Source: a bacterium (GTDB taxonomy: Bacteria > Ratteibacteria > UBA8468 > B48-G9 > JAFGKM01). Taken from it: a stretch of 5,379 nucleotides of DNA. Shown in pieces: positions 1-5,379 of this stretch. The notes under the pieces are model-generated. The model saw only the letters and a list, made by a program, of their open reading frames with translations, had not been told where the DNA came from and searched no databases. Position 1 is the first letter of the stretch, and every line of letters starts with the position of its first letter. The position numbers were made by a program, and so were the translations under genes. Where the stretch lies: NCBI GenBank assembly GCA_029548585.1, contig JAKPNC010000015.1, positions 1 through 5,379 of the forward strand, read 5' to 3'.

Positions 1-1
1 G

Positions 2-94
2 GTCCCGGCGAGCAATCCGATGGGGTATGAAGCAGGAAGACAGCTGGTGGAAGCGACGCTGGAATGTATAGACAGCCTGTGGAAAAAGGAATAA
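2..94 (+). CDS. C-terminal fragment of an unidentified upstream gene
   Basis: The frame starting at base 2 stays open for 30 codons and stops at TAA (92-94); the other two forward frames stop early, at TGA 28-30 and TAG 69-71. The peptide begins VPASNPMGYEAGRQL and continues as an amphipathic helix that ends in a charged WKKE tail, which looks like a genuine protein C terminus. The gene continues upstream of the window. The pattern of a short Gly/Pro loop followed by a terminal helix loosely recalls the ends of creatininase-like amidohydrolases and some TIM-barrel enzymes, but 30 residues are too few to assign a family. It lies on the same strand as the serpin, 59 bases upstream, so co-transcription is possible. 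Confidence 0.55.
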   Translation, partial: VPASNPMGYEAGRQLVEATLECIDSLWKKE

Positions 95-144
95 GATACA
101 GAAATATGAACTTTTTATCCCGTTGTGTGTCTAACTTTATAAAT

Positions 145-150
145 GGGGGA
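145..150 (+). promoter_or_regulatory. Ribosome binding site for the serpin
   Basis: GGGGGA lies three bases before the ATG at 154. It can pair with the anti-Shine-Dalgarno sequence with one G-U wobble. The spacing is short, but no comparable purine tract precedes the in-frame ATGs at 64 and 106, so this site supports 154 as the start. Confidence 0.6.
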
Positions 151-153
151 ACC

Positions 154-1404
154 ATGGACAGGAAAAATCTTTTTTCTCTTCTGATGGCGGCGGCATTTAC
201 GGCAGGCAGTATCTTCTGCAGCGGACAGGGGACTTCCGATGTCCGGATGGCCCCGGACAATTCCGGGATAATGAAAACCGTGGAGGCGAATAACAGGTTT
301 GCCCTGGACTTTTACAAGAGATACAGCCCGTCAGAGACCAATATCTTTTTTTCTCCTTACAGCATTTCCGCGGCTCTTGCCATGACATACGAGGGGGCCG
401 GGGGGAAGACTGCCGAAGAGATGGCGAAGGTTTTTTATTTTCCGCTGGATGAGCAGAGCAGAAGGCAAGGGTATATGGCTTTGTTCAGGGAGATAAACAG
501 GAAGGATAAAAAATATAAGCTGAGCACGGCGAATGCATTATGGGCGCAGAAGTATTATTCTTTCCTGAGGGAATACTTTGACGTTGTCGGGCAGTATTAC
601 GGCGGAAGCGTGAAAAACATGGATTTCAAGACCTTGGCGGAAGAGTCGAGAAAAGAGATAAACAGGTGGGTGGAGAAAGAGACAAACGACAAGATAAAGG
701 ATATTATTCCTTCAGGCGTAATAAATGCTCTCACAAAGCTTATTCTTACAAACGCCGTCTACTTCAGGGGGGAATGGATAAAGCAGTTTGACGCCAAAAA
801 GACCCTGGAACAGGATTTCATGGTCTCCGGGGGCAAAACGGTTAAAGTCCCCATTATGGAGAGGACGGGCGACGAGGCGGTTTTCCCTTATTCGGAGGAT
901 ATCATGGCACAGGTCCTGGAGATGCCTTATTCAGGGGACGATTTATCCATGCTCGTTTTACTGCCTAAGGACGGCGATATGAAAAGGATGGAGAATGCCC
1001 TTTCATTAAAAAAACTGCAGGAATGGCAGAATGCTCTTAAGAAGCAGAGGGTGGAGGTCTTCTTTCCGAAATTCAAGCTTGAAACGAAGTATTCCATGTC
1101 AGGAGATCTTGCAGCAATGGGAATGCCTTCAGCTTTTTCCGGCAGCGCTGATTTCTCCGGCATGACGGGCAGAAGGGATCTGTGCATAAGCGATGTCATC
1201 CACAAGGCTTACGTTGAAGTGAACGAAGAGGGGACAGAAGCGGCTGCTGCAACCGCAGTGATTATGAAGCTGACTGCGATGCCTTCTCCTTCGATACCGG
1301 TTCCTGTTTTCAGGGCGGACAGACCCTTTATATTCATCATACGGCAGAAGGCAACCGGGAATATACTTTTCATGGGCAGGGTCAGGAATCCACTCTCGCC
1401 TTAG
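154..1404 (+). CDS. Secreted serpin-family protease inhibitor
   Basis: The 416-residue product is a serpin, a suicide inhibitor that traps a target protease after cleavage of its reactive-centre loop. Residues 1-24 look like a Sec signal peptide (DRK, then a hydrophobic run), so it probably acts outside the cytoplasm. The serpin fold starts near residue 45, with NIFFSPYSISAALAMTYEGA as the helix B region, LTNAVYFRGEW in the strand 3A/shutter region, and ISDVIHKAYVEVNEEGTEAA leading into the loop. The hinge is of the inhibitory type: E358 (P17), G360 (P15), T361 (P14), A363-A366 (P12-P9) and T367 (P8). Seventeen-residue counting puts P1-P1' at T374-A375. FRADRPFIFII (386-396) matches the classical serpin signature, and the protein ends GRVRNPLSP. 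Length is normal for a serpin plus signal peptide. The start at 154 is preferred over the in-frame ATGs at 64 and 106 because it has a ribosome site and begins the signal peptide directly. C22 lies in the signal region, but SIFC is a poor lipobox. The target protease cannot be read from the sequence. Confidence 0.95.
   Translation: MDRKNLFSLLMAAAFTAGSIFCSGQGTSDVRMAPDNSGIMKTVEANNRFALDFYKRYSPSETNIFFSPYSISAALAMTYEGAGGKTAEEMAKVFYFPLDEQSRRQGYMALFREINRKDKKYKLSTANALWAQKYYSFLREYFDVVGQYYGGSVKNMDFKTLAEESRKEINRWVEKETNDKIKDIIPSGVINALTKLILTNAVYFRGEWIKQFDAKKTLEQDFMVSGGKTVKVPIMERTGDEAVFPYSEDIMAQVLEMPYSGDDLSMLVLLPKDGDMKRMENALSLKKLQEWQNALKKQRVEVFFPKFKLETKYSMSGDLAAMGMPSAFSGSADFSGMTGRRDLCISDVIHKAYVEVNEEGTEAAAATAVIMKLTAMPSPSIPVPVFRADRPFIFIIRQKATGNILFMGRVRNPLSP
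1225..1308 (+). other. Serpin reactive-centre loop
   Basis: This stretch encodes serpin residues 358-385. The hinge EEGTEAAAAT has small side chains at P12-P9, as needed for loop insertion into sheet A. Around the predicted scissile bond the residues are M371 (P4), K372 (P3), L373 (P2), T374 (P1), A375 (P1') and M376 (P2'). A small or hydrophobic P1 would suit elastase-like or subtilisin-like proteases; a shift of one or two residues would put L or K at P1. The segment after the bond is proline-rich (PSPSIPVPV) and longer than in alpha-1-antitrypsin. The hinge assignment is strong; the exact P1 is inferred by counting. Confidence 0.75.
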
Positions 1405-4400
1405 TCGATCTTCACCGATGTAACTTCTGAAGGCAACGACTCGTTGTCCCAGCTGTCAACCGCCGATACCCGGTAGAAGTACTCTTTTCCGCTTTCCAAC
1501 CCGGCATTGACAAACAAAGGTTCGACCGTGCTTCCGAAGAGGTTTTCCTGGGAAGGTTTGAAATCTTTCCGTTGGCTCCTGTACACGTTGTAGTACCTGA
1601 TTCCCTGCGGCGCCTTTGATTCATTCCATTCCATTTTTATCCAGGGCGGATTTACATCGTACCCCCGCCATATTAATGGTTCCTTGCCTGCGGCTGACGG
1701 TTCAGACAGGCGTGGTTTCCCCGGCCTGCCCGGTTTCGATGAAGGGCAGTTGCCAAGGGCCGGCGGCATGAAACCAGGGTCGTTGGTTACCAGAATGTTG
1801 TCAAGCGCTATCCCAACGTCCCCGGTTTCGAATTCGAGTTTATGAAAACCTGCCGGAAGGCTCAATGGTTTGGTGGCCGCAGACATCCACTTCCATTCAA
1901 AACCCTGCACATGTATGTTGCCCGCCTGCTTGCCATTGATTTTGACCCGGATGTTTCCCGTGCCCGGATTACCCTGCGCCGGCCAGCCGGTGGTGTAGCT
2001 TGAACGTTCAATTTGGGACATTCCCCGTACCCTTCCCATTATCTTCCACGAGCCCGCGGCAGGGATTTCAATGCCTATCTCTACCGATCCCTTCAGCCCG
2101 CCTTCAAGCTTTGCCCTGTAAAGGTATTCGGGATCTGTGATGGCTACCGCGTAAGAATTGGAGGTTCCCGCAGGTTGAAAGAAAGGCACCATGGGTTTTC
2201 TTATTTTTCCCGCTTCAGGCTGGTAAAAATGCCTGAAAAGCTTCTTCTTGCCAATAAAGGACTCGTTGGAAAACATCCTGCTTTCAAGCCCGGAGTATTC
2301 AACGGATGTCAGCACGTAAAATCCGTCTTTCTCCGCTGGCAGGGTGTAACGCGTGTCTCTCACGGGTTCCCTGTTCAATTTGGTGTACTTTTTCCCGCTC
2401 TCGTCCGAACGGTATATGTTAAATCCTTCTATTTCCGAGCAATATCGGGGTTTTTCCCACACCAGTGAGTTGCCTTCCACCCTGACTTTTACGGGAGGCT
2501 GGGGATATCGTGCAACTGCAATATAGGTGTCTGCAAGTCTTCTTTCGGGGTGGTCCGTACCCGATCCCGCCAGCATTGTGGAACAGTATACTATCTTTGT
2601 ATAATCAGGACTGGGGGCCGGCGCCGGCCATATAACGGGCTTATCGTAAGCTCCCGGGTTCCTGCGGGTGCTGTACCTTGCCCTGTAATCTGTCACGTTC
2701 ATCATGGCAACGTTCCAGAGGGTCTCGTTTTCCAGGTCGACCATGACCACCGGAGTGTTAGGTTCCACGAAAGACTCAATGATGGCGAAATCCTTGTCTA
2801 TCCTGAACTCGTGGGGCCATGAAATCCTGTCGGACTTGGGAAAACTGCCTATGAACTTCACGATGTTTTCAATGGCGGATTGTGCGGCGAAGGTGTTATG
2901 CATGTTGCTGTGCATGCCGAGGGAAGCCATGTGGACGAGCGTTCCGTCTTCAAGCCATACGGCGGCCTTGTCTCCCGACTTGGGGATTCCTCCCGAAAGA
3001 TTCCACCATGAGTCCCCGTTCCATGTTCCCTTAAGGTTTTCCCATGAGATCTGTTTTGCCCCGGGGTTGGGCACGGCCATCAGAAGTCCCCGGGTGTCGG
3101 AAAGGGAGAGGGGGAGCATCCAGACCTGGTAGGGATTCTCGTCGGCGAGAAAGGAATTCCTGTTGATTTCAAATGCAAAATAACGAATTCCGTCGCTCCC
3201 GAGCGCGTTTACCCACCCCTTGCCGGACTTGCCCCAGACGGAATTCATCGGATATGCTTCGAGCCCGCTTTTTCCCGAGGGATATACCACGTCGTTTTCC
3301 GGTTTTTTCGATATGCTTTTTATCCTGAATGTCCTGAAATTGTTTCCTTCTGTGTCGGAGAGACCGAACTGTTTCCTGTCGTCCGACTGCCACACTAAGA
3401 CTTCATGGGTTATTTCGCGTATGTTGAGTCCCTTTGCCGTAGCTTCGGATGGTATCTGTACGATCTTCCAGCCTGGTTTGGAAGGAAGTGTAATCGTATG
3501 TGCTTTTCCTGTGGCGAGATTGAGCAATTTTACGTATTCCGGCGTTCTTATCGGGCATATCCAGTCCGAAGGATCGGTGCCTTCAGGAACGCGTTTTTCT
3601 TCCCATCTGAAGGGCCATAAAACCTTGTTGTTCCAGTTGTTCGGCTTTTTAGTGGAAGGATTGGGATACCGGCAGAAGCCATCGGTCCGGACTATGTCGC
3701 CGGGGTCCTGCATGCCGGCGTGGAGGTATTTGCCGTTTCTGCTGAAGTTGGGATACCCGACATATAAAAGGTGGGCTTTGCCTCCGCGGGTCATCATCCA
3801 CGTTTCGGTTCCGATCAGGGTGTCTTTGAATATAACCTTGCCGGGTTGGTTGTAGTTGGAATCCACAAAGATGGTTTCCAATTTGTGCCGCGGGTCAACG
3901 GGAGTTTTTGATGCCCACTGTTCCGGCAACGCCGTGTCTCCGAGGCGGATTATTTCAAGCTTTTTGACCTGTACTGTGGCCTCGTGCCGCGCTGGGTCTG
4001 AATATGTCCATGCAATGCCGGCTTTGAATTTTTTCTTCCCTGTGCCGGTTCCTTCGACATAGAAAGGCAGTTCGACATTTTTAAATTCTTCAGAGATTCC
4101 CACCGGAAGGACAAAGAAATCCGAAGGATAATCGAGCGGTTCGGCATAAAGTTTCACGGCGTAGGAATTAGTTTTTATCAAGGCTTTGAACAGATAGTGT
4201 CCCGGGGGAAGTTCAATTTCTTTTACCATTCCCTGCCACGACCTTGTTAAGATGAAAGAAGCGGTGCCTGTTTCCTTGTCGTATGTGAAGTTTTCCCACG
4301 TTCCCGCCACGGCGCCTTTCCATCCTACGGGATTTCCGTTTACCACTTCGGAAAAGGGAAGATCTATTCTCAAGTCTTCTGTCCCGTCGGAATGTCCCGC

Positions 4401-4490
4401 ACCTTTTGAAAAAGAGGTGCCCGAAAGGAGTATCAAGGACATGAATATTACAGCGGATAGAGATGCTGAGGACAAGGCTCCTTTTTTCAT
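1401..4490 (-). CDS. Large secreted propeller/Fn3/CBM-like multidomain protein
   Basis: The 1029-residue product has a Sec signal peptide (MKKG, hydrophobic residues 10-23, probable cleavage near 28-31). Domains are judged by eye. Residues 38-184 form an N-terminal beta-sandwich resembling carbohydrate-binding modules (ELPPGHYLFKALIKT). Residues about 200-662 look like a beta-propeller, with TolB/WD-like strand motifs such as YPNFSRNGKYLHAG (246-259) and APSPDYTKIVYCS (625-637). Residues 664-745 are Fn3-like (GFNIYRSDESGKKY). Residues about 750-907 resemble a CBM6/CBM35-type sandwich (AGSWKIMGRVRG, then GIALDNILVTNDPGFMP). Residues 930-1029 are a clear Fn3 domain (YYNVYRS, EYFYRVSAVDSWDNESLPSE). 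Such architectures are common in secreted or surface carbohydrate-active proteins, so glycan binding or processing is the best guess; no catalytic motif is recognised. There is no membrane anchor or evident sorting domain at the C terminus. It starts 28 bases after the Msr stop, so the two are probably one operon, and it overlaps the serpin tail-to-tail by four bases. Confidence 0.9.
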   Translation of the reverse strand: MKKGALSSASLSAVIFMSLILLSGTSFSKGAGHSDGTEDLRIDLPFSEVVNGNPVGWKGAVAGTWENFTYDKETGTASFILTRSWQGMVKEIELPPGHYLFKALIKTNSYAVKLYAEPLDYPSDFFVLPVGISEEFKNVELPFYVEGTGTGKKKFKAGIAWTYSDPARHEATVQVKKLEIIRLGDTALPEQWASKTPVDPRHKLETIFVDSNYNQPGKVIFKDTLIGTETWMMTRGGKAHLLYVGYPNFSRNGKYLHAGMQDPGDIVRTDGFCRYPNPSTKKPNNWNNKVLWPFRWEEKRVPEGTDPSDWICPIRTPEYVKLLNLATGKAHTITLPSKPGWKIVQIPSEATAKGLNIREITHEVLVWQSDDRKQFGLSDTEGNNFRTFRIKSISKKPENDVVYPSGKSGLEAYPMNSVWGKSGKGWVNALGSDGIRYFAFEINRNSFLADENPYQVWMLPLSLSDTRGLLMAVPNPGAKQISWENLKGTWNGDSWWNLSGGIPKSGDKAAVWLEDGTLVHMASLGMHSNMHNTFAAQSAIENIVKFIGSFPKSDRISWPHEFRIDKDFAIIESFVEPNTPVVMVDLENETLWNVAMMNVTDYRARYSTRRNPGAYDKPVIWPAPAPSPDYTKIVYCSTMLAGSGTDHPERRLADTYIAVARYPQPPVKVRVEGNSLVWEKPRYCSEIEGFNIYRSDESGKKYTKLNREPVRDTRYTLPAEKDGFYVLTSVEYSGLESRMFSNESFIGKKKLFRHFYQPEAGKIRKPMVPFFQPAGTSNSYAVAITDPEYLYRAKLEGGLKGSVEIGIEIPAAGSWKIMGRVRGMSQIERSSYTTGWPAQGNPGTGNIRVKINGKQAGNIHVQGFEWKWMSAATKPLSLPAGFHKLEFETGDVGIALDNILVTNDPGFMPPALGNCPSSKPGRPGKPRLSEPSAAGKEPLIWRGYDVNPPWIKMEWNESKAPQGIRYYNVYRSQRKDFKPSQENLFGSTVEPLFVNAGLESGKEYFYRVSAVDSWDNESLPSEVTSVKID
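1404..1703 (-). other. C-terminal fibronectin type III domain
   Basis: These bases encode residues 930-1029 of the large secreted protein. The strand pattern is typical of Fn3: WIKMEWNES (950-958), IRYYNVYRS (964-972) and EYFYRVSAVDSWDNESLPSE (1003-1022). The protein ends a few residues later, so the domain is complete and terminal. Confidence 0.75.
1770..2243 (-). other. Carbohydrate-binding-like beta-sandwich domain
   Basis: These bases encode residues about 750-907 of the large secreted protein. They show the usual order of a CBM6/CBM35/malectin-like module: an acidic start (YQPEAGKI), a mid-domain strand AGSWKIMGRVRG, an INGK turn, the aromatic segment FEWKWMS, SLPAGFHKLEFETGDVG, and the closing LDNILVTNDPGFMPP. 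The closing pattern is typical of such modules in large secreted proteins. The family is assigned by eye, and the ligand is unknown. Confidence 0.55.
2256..2501 (-). other. First fibronectin type III-like domain
   Basis: These bases encode residues 664-745 of the large secreted protein. QPPVKVRVEGNSLVWEKP opens the domain and EGFNIYRSDESGKKYTKLN matches the Fn3 C-C' region; FYVLTSVEYSGLESRMFSNE closes it. It resembles the C-terminal Fn3 domain at the (N/F)(I/V)YRS strand but is more divergent. It links the propeller to the CBM-like module. Confidence 0.6.
2505..3893 (-). other. Beta-propeller-like core
   Basis: These bases encode residues about 200-662 of the large secreted protein. Repeated short strands end in motifs like those of TolB/WD40-type blades: PNFSRNGKYLHAG, HEVLVWQSDDRKQFGLSDTEG, KAAVWLEDGTLVHMAS and PSPDYTKIVYCS. 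The length would fit six to eight blades with long insertions. A His-rich stretch (H520, H527, H531) and WPHEF (H560) are candidate functional residues. Blade number and function were not determined. Confidence 0.5.
3939..4379 (-). other. N-terminal beta-sandwich domain
   Basis: These bases encode residues about 38-184 of the large secreted protein, directly after the signal peptide. Alternating strands, GTWENFTYDKETGTASF, and the ELPPGHYLFKALIKT strand followed by KKLEIIRLGD at the end are typical of a CBM4/9-like jelly roll. No binding residues can be named with confidence. Confidence 0.45.
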
Positions 4491-4494
4491 TTTT

Positions 4495-4500
4495 CTCCCT
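4495..4500 (-). promoter_or_regulatory. Ribosome binding site for the large secreted protein
   Basis: On the minus strand AGGGAG lies four A residues before the ATG whose last base is 4488. It sits inside the 28-base gap after the Msr stop codon and fixes the start of the large protein, whose signal peptide follows at once. Its position in so short a gap supports translation from a shared transcript. Confidence 0.75.
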
Positions 4501-4518
4501 GGTTTTTAAGAAAAATAA

Positions 4519-5370
4519 TCAGAATATTTTGCGGAGGGCATGGCAGTTTGCACCGGTTCCCTTCTTTTCAATGTATTTCTGGTGGTACTCCTCTGCATAC
4601 CAGAAATCAGTTGCCGGCAGGAGTCTTGTTCCAACCTTGTATTCCATGGATTCAAGCTTTTTTATCACGTTTTCGGCAGTTTTCTTCTGCTCCGGCGAGT
4701 TGTAGAAAATCGCGGAAAGGTACTGGTTGCCCCTTTCGGGGAACTTCCCTTCTGCAAGCGTGAAGTCGTGCATCTCGAAAAAGAGCTTGAGAAGTTCTTC
4801 GTAGGTTGTCATTGAAGGGTCATAGGTTACTTCAACCGCTTCAAAATGTCCGGTGGTGCCGGAGCATACCTGTTTGTAGGTGGGGTTTGAAAGAGTGCCT
4901 CCGGTGTATCCCGATTTTACCGATATTACCCCGGAAGCCTTGCTGAAATGGTATTCAACCCCCCAGAAGCAACCTGCGGCAAAAACAGCTTTTGCTCTTT
5001 TGCTGTCGGGGATGAATTTTATTGATATTGAATTGACGCAGTGGCGCGTGTCTTTGGGCGTATGCTTTTCGCCTTTAAAGACATGCCCGAGGTGCCCGCC
5101 GCATTTTGCGCAGACGATCTCTGTTCTTCTTCCGTCGGCATCAAGCTGGCGTTTTACCCCCCCGCTTATTTCGTCGTCAAAGGCGGGCCATCCGCAGCCG
5201 GCGTCGAACTTGTCGTCGGAACGGTAAAGCCGGTTTCCACAATTGCGGCAAACAAACGTGCCTTTTTCAAAATGGTTCCAATACTTTCCGGTGAAAGGCT
5301 TTTCAGTGCCTTTATTTATGATTACCCTTTCTTCTTCCTCGGTGAGAGGTATTTTTTTTCCTTTTTCCAT
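4519..5370 (-). CDS. Bifunctional methionine sulfoxide reductase MsrB-MsrA
   Basis: This 283-residue fusion reduces both epimers of methionine sulfoxide, the MsrB half acting on R and the MsrA half on S. MsrB (about 1-120) has GTEKPFTGKY, both zinc CxxC pairs (C41/C44 and C87/C90), GCGWPAF with a probable resolving cysteine C59, CGGHLGHVF, and catalytic C111 in RHCVNS. MsrA (about 126-283) has the catalytic motif GCFWG (C134), Y165, GHFEAVEV with E177, and Y217; these align without gaps to E. coli MsrA C51, Y82, E94 and Y134. The residue matching D129 is E212, a conservative change. C276 near the C terminus is a likely recycling cysteine. The B-A order is the reverse of PilB and pneumococcal MsrAB. 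No signal peptide is seen from this start, so it is probably cytoplasmic. The start is uncertain: the nine bases left upstream hold no stop in frame and no Shine-Dalgarno site, so the gene could begin beyond the window. It is the probable first visible gene of the minus-strand operon. Confidence 0.95.
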   Translation of the reverse strand: MEKGKKIPLTEEEERVIINKGTEKPFTGKYWNHFEKGTFVCRNCGNRLYRSDDKFDAGCGWPAFDDEISGGVKRQLDADGRRTEIVCAKCGGHLGHVFKGEKHTPKDTRHCVNSISIKFIPDSKRAKAVFAAGCFWGVEYHFSKASGVISVKSGYTGGTLSNPTYKQVCSGTTGHFEAVEVTYDPSMTTYEELLKLFFEMHDFTLAEGKFPERGNQYLSAIFYNSPEQKKTAENVIKKLESMEYKVGTRLLPATDFWYAEEYHQKYIEKKGTGANCHALRKIF

Positions 5371-5379
5371 GGGAAATAT

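Noticed and set aside
138..143. TATAAA as a promoter -10 box for the serpin
   Set aside because: It lies only ten bases before the ATG, overlapping the ribosome site zone, and no good -35 box sits about 17 bases upstream.
64..153. Serpin start at the in-frame ATG 64 or ATG 106
   Set aside because: Neither ATG has a ribosome site, the extra residues look untranslated in character, and ATG 64 lies inside the upstream gene tail. The start at 154 has GGGGGA upstream and opens a normal signal peptide.
154..225. Serpin as a lipoprotein anchored through C22
   Set aside because: The residues before C22 are S-I-F, which do not fit the usual L-[A/S]-[G/A]-C lipobox. A non-canonical lipobox cannot be excluded, but the evidence is too weak to call.
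2013..2468. Plus-strand 151-codon open frame
   Set aside because: It lies wholly inside the large minus-strand gene, has no recognisable domain, and its composition is that of an antisense shadow.
3220..3855. Plus-strand 211-codon open frame, the longest antisense frame
   Set aside because: It lies opposite well-formed propeller-like coding sequence, has no ribosome site or known motif that I can see, and its Phe/Ser/Pro-rich composition is what complementing the coding strand would yield.
2505..3893. Assignment of the propeller core to oligogalacturonide lyase (PL22)
   Set aside because: Propeller-like motifs and clustered histidines are suggestive, but I could not match the metal-binding His/Gln pattern of PL22 with confidence.
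4491..4518. Short inverted repeat (TTTTTCTTAAAAA on the minus strand) as a terminator between the Msr and large-protein genes
   Set aside because: The stem is five A-T pairs with a three-base loop and lacks GC content, so it is too weak for an intrinsic terminator, and the gap also holds the next gene's ribosome site.

Overview
The window carries four protein-coding features in a compact, roughly half-GC bacterial arrangement: the tail of an unidentified gene, a secreted serpin, a large secreted multidomain protein, and a fused methionine sulfoxide reductase. No RNA gene, mobile element, CRISPR array or long repeat was seen. The organism cannot be named. The Shine-Dalgarno sites, Sec-type signal peptides and a cytoplasmic MsrB-MsrA fusion point to a bacterium. 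Frequent AGA/AGG and ATA codons, a bacterial serpin, and a secreted protein built from a propeller, Fn3 modules and a carbohydrate-binding-like module would suit an uncultured or PVC-like lineage (Lentisphaerota, Kiritimatiellota, Omnitrophota and similar groups). That placement is inference only.

Plus strand, left to centre: the last 30 codons of an upstream gene end at 94. After a 59-base gap, a 416-residue serpin runs from 154 to 1404. It has an intact inhibitory-type hinge and the C-terminal serpin signature, so it is probably an active, exported protease inhibitor.

Minus strand, right to centre: an MsrB-MsrA fusion (5370 to 4519) is followed after 28 bases by a 1029-residue exported protein (4490 to 1401), probably as one operon. 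The large protein reads as signal peptide, N-terminal beta-sandwich, beta-propeller-like core, Fn3-like domain, carbohydrate-binding-like beta-sandwich and C-terminal Fn3 domain. Its substrate is unknown.

The two transcription units converge and overlap by four bases at 1401-1404, where both stop codons are read from the same TTAG. No intergenic terminator can fit between them. The serpin and the large protein both appear to act outside the cytoplasm, while the Msr fusion has no visible export signal within the window. A functional link between the serpin and the minus-strand operon is possible but not shown by the sequence.
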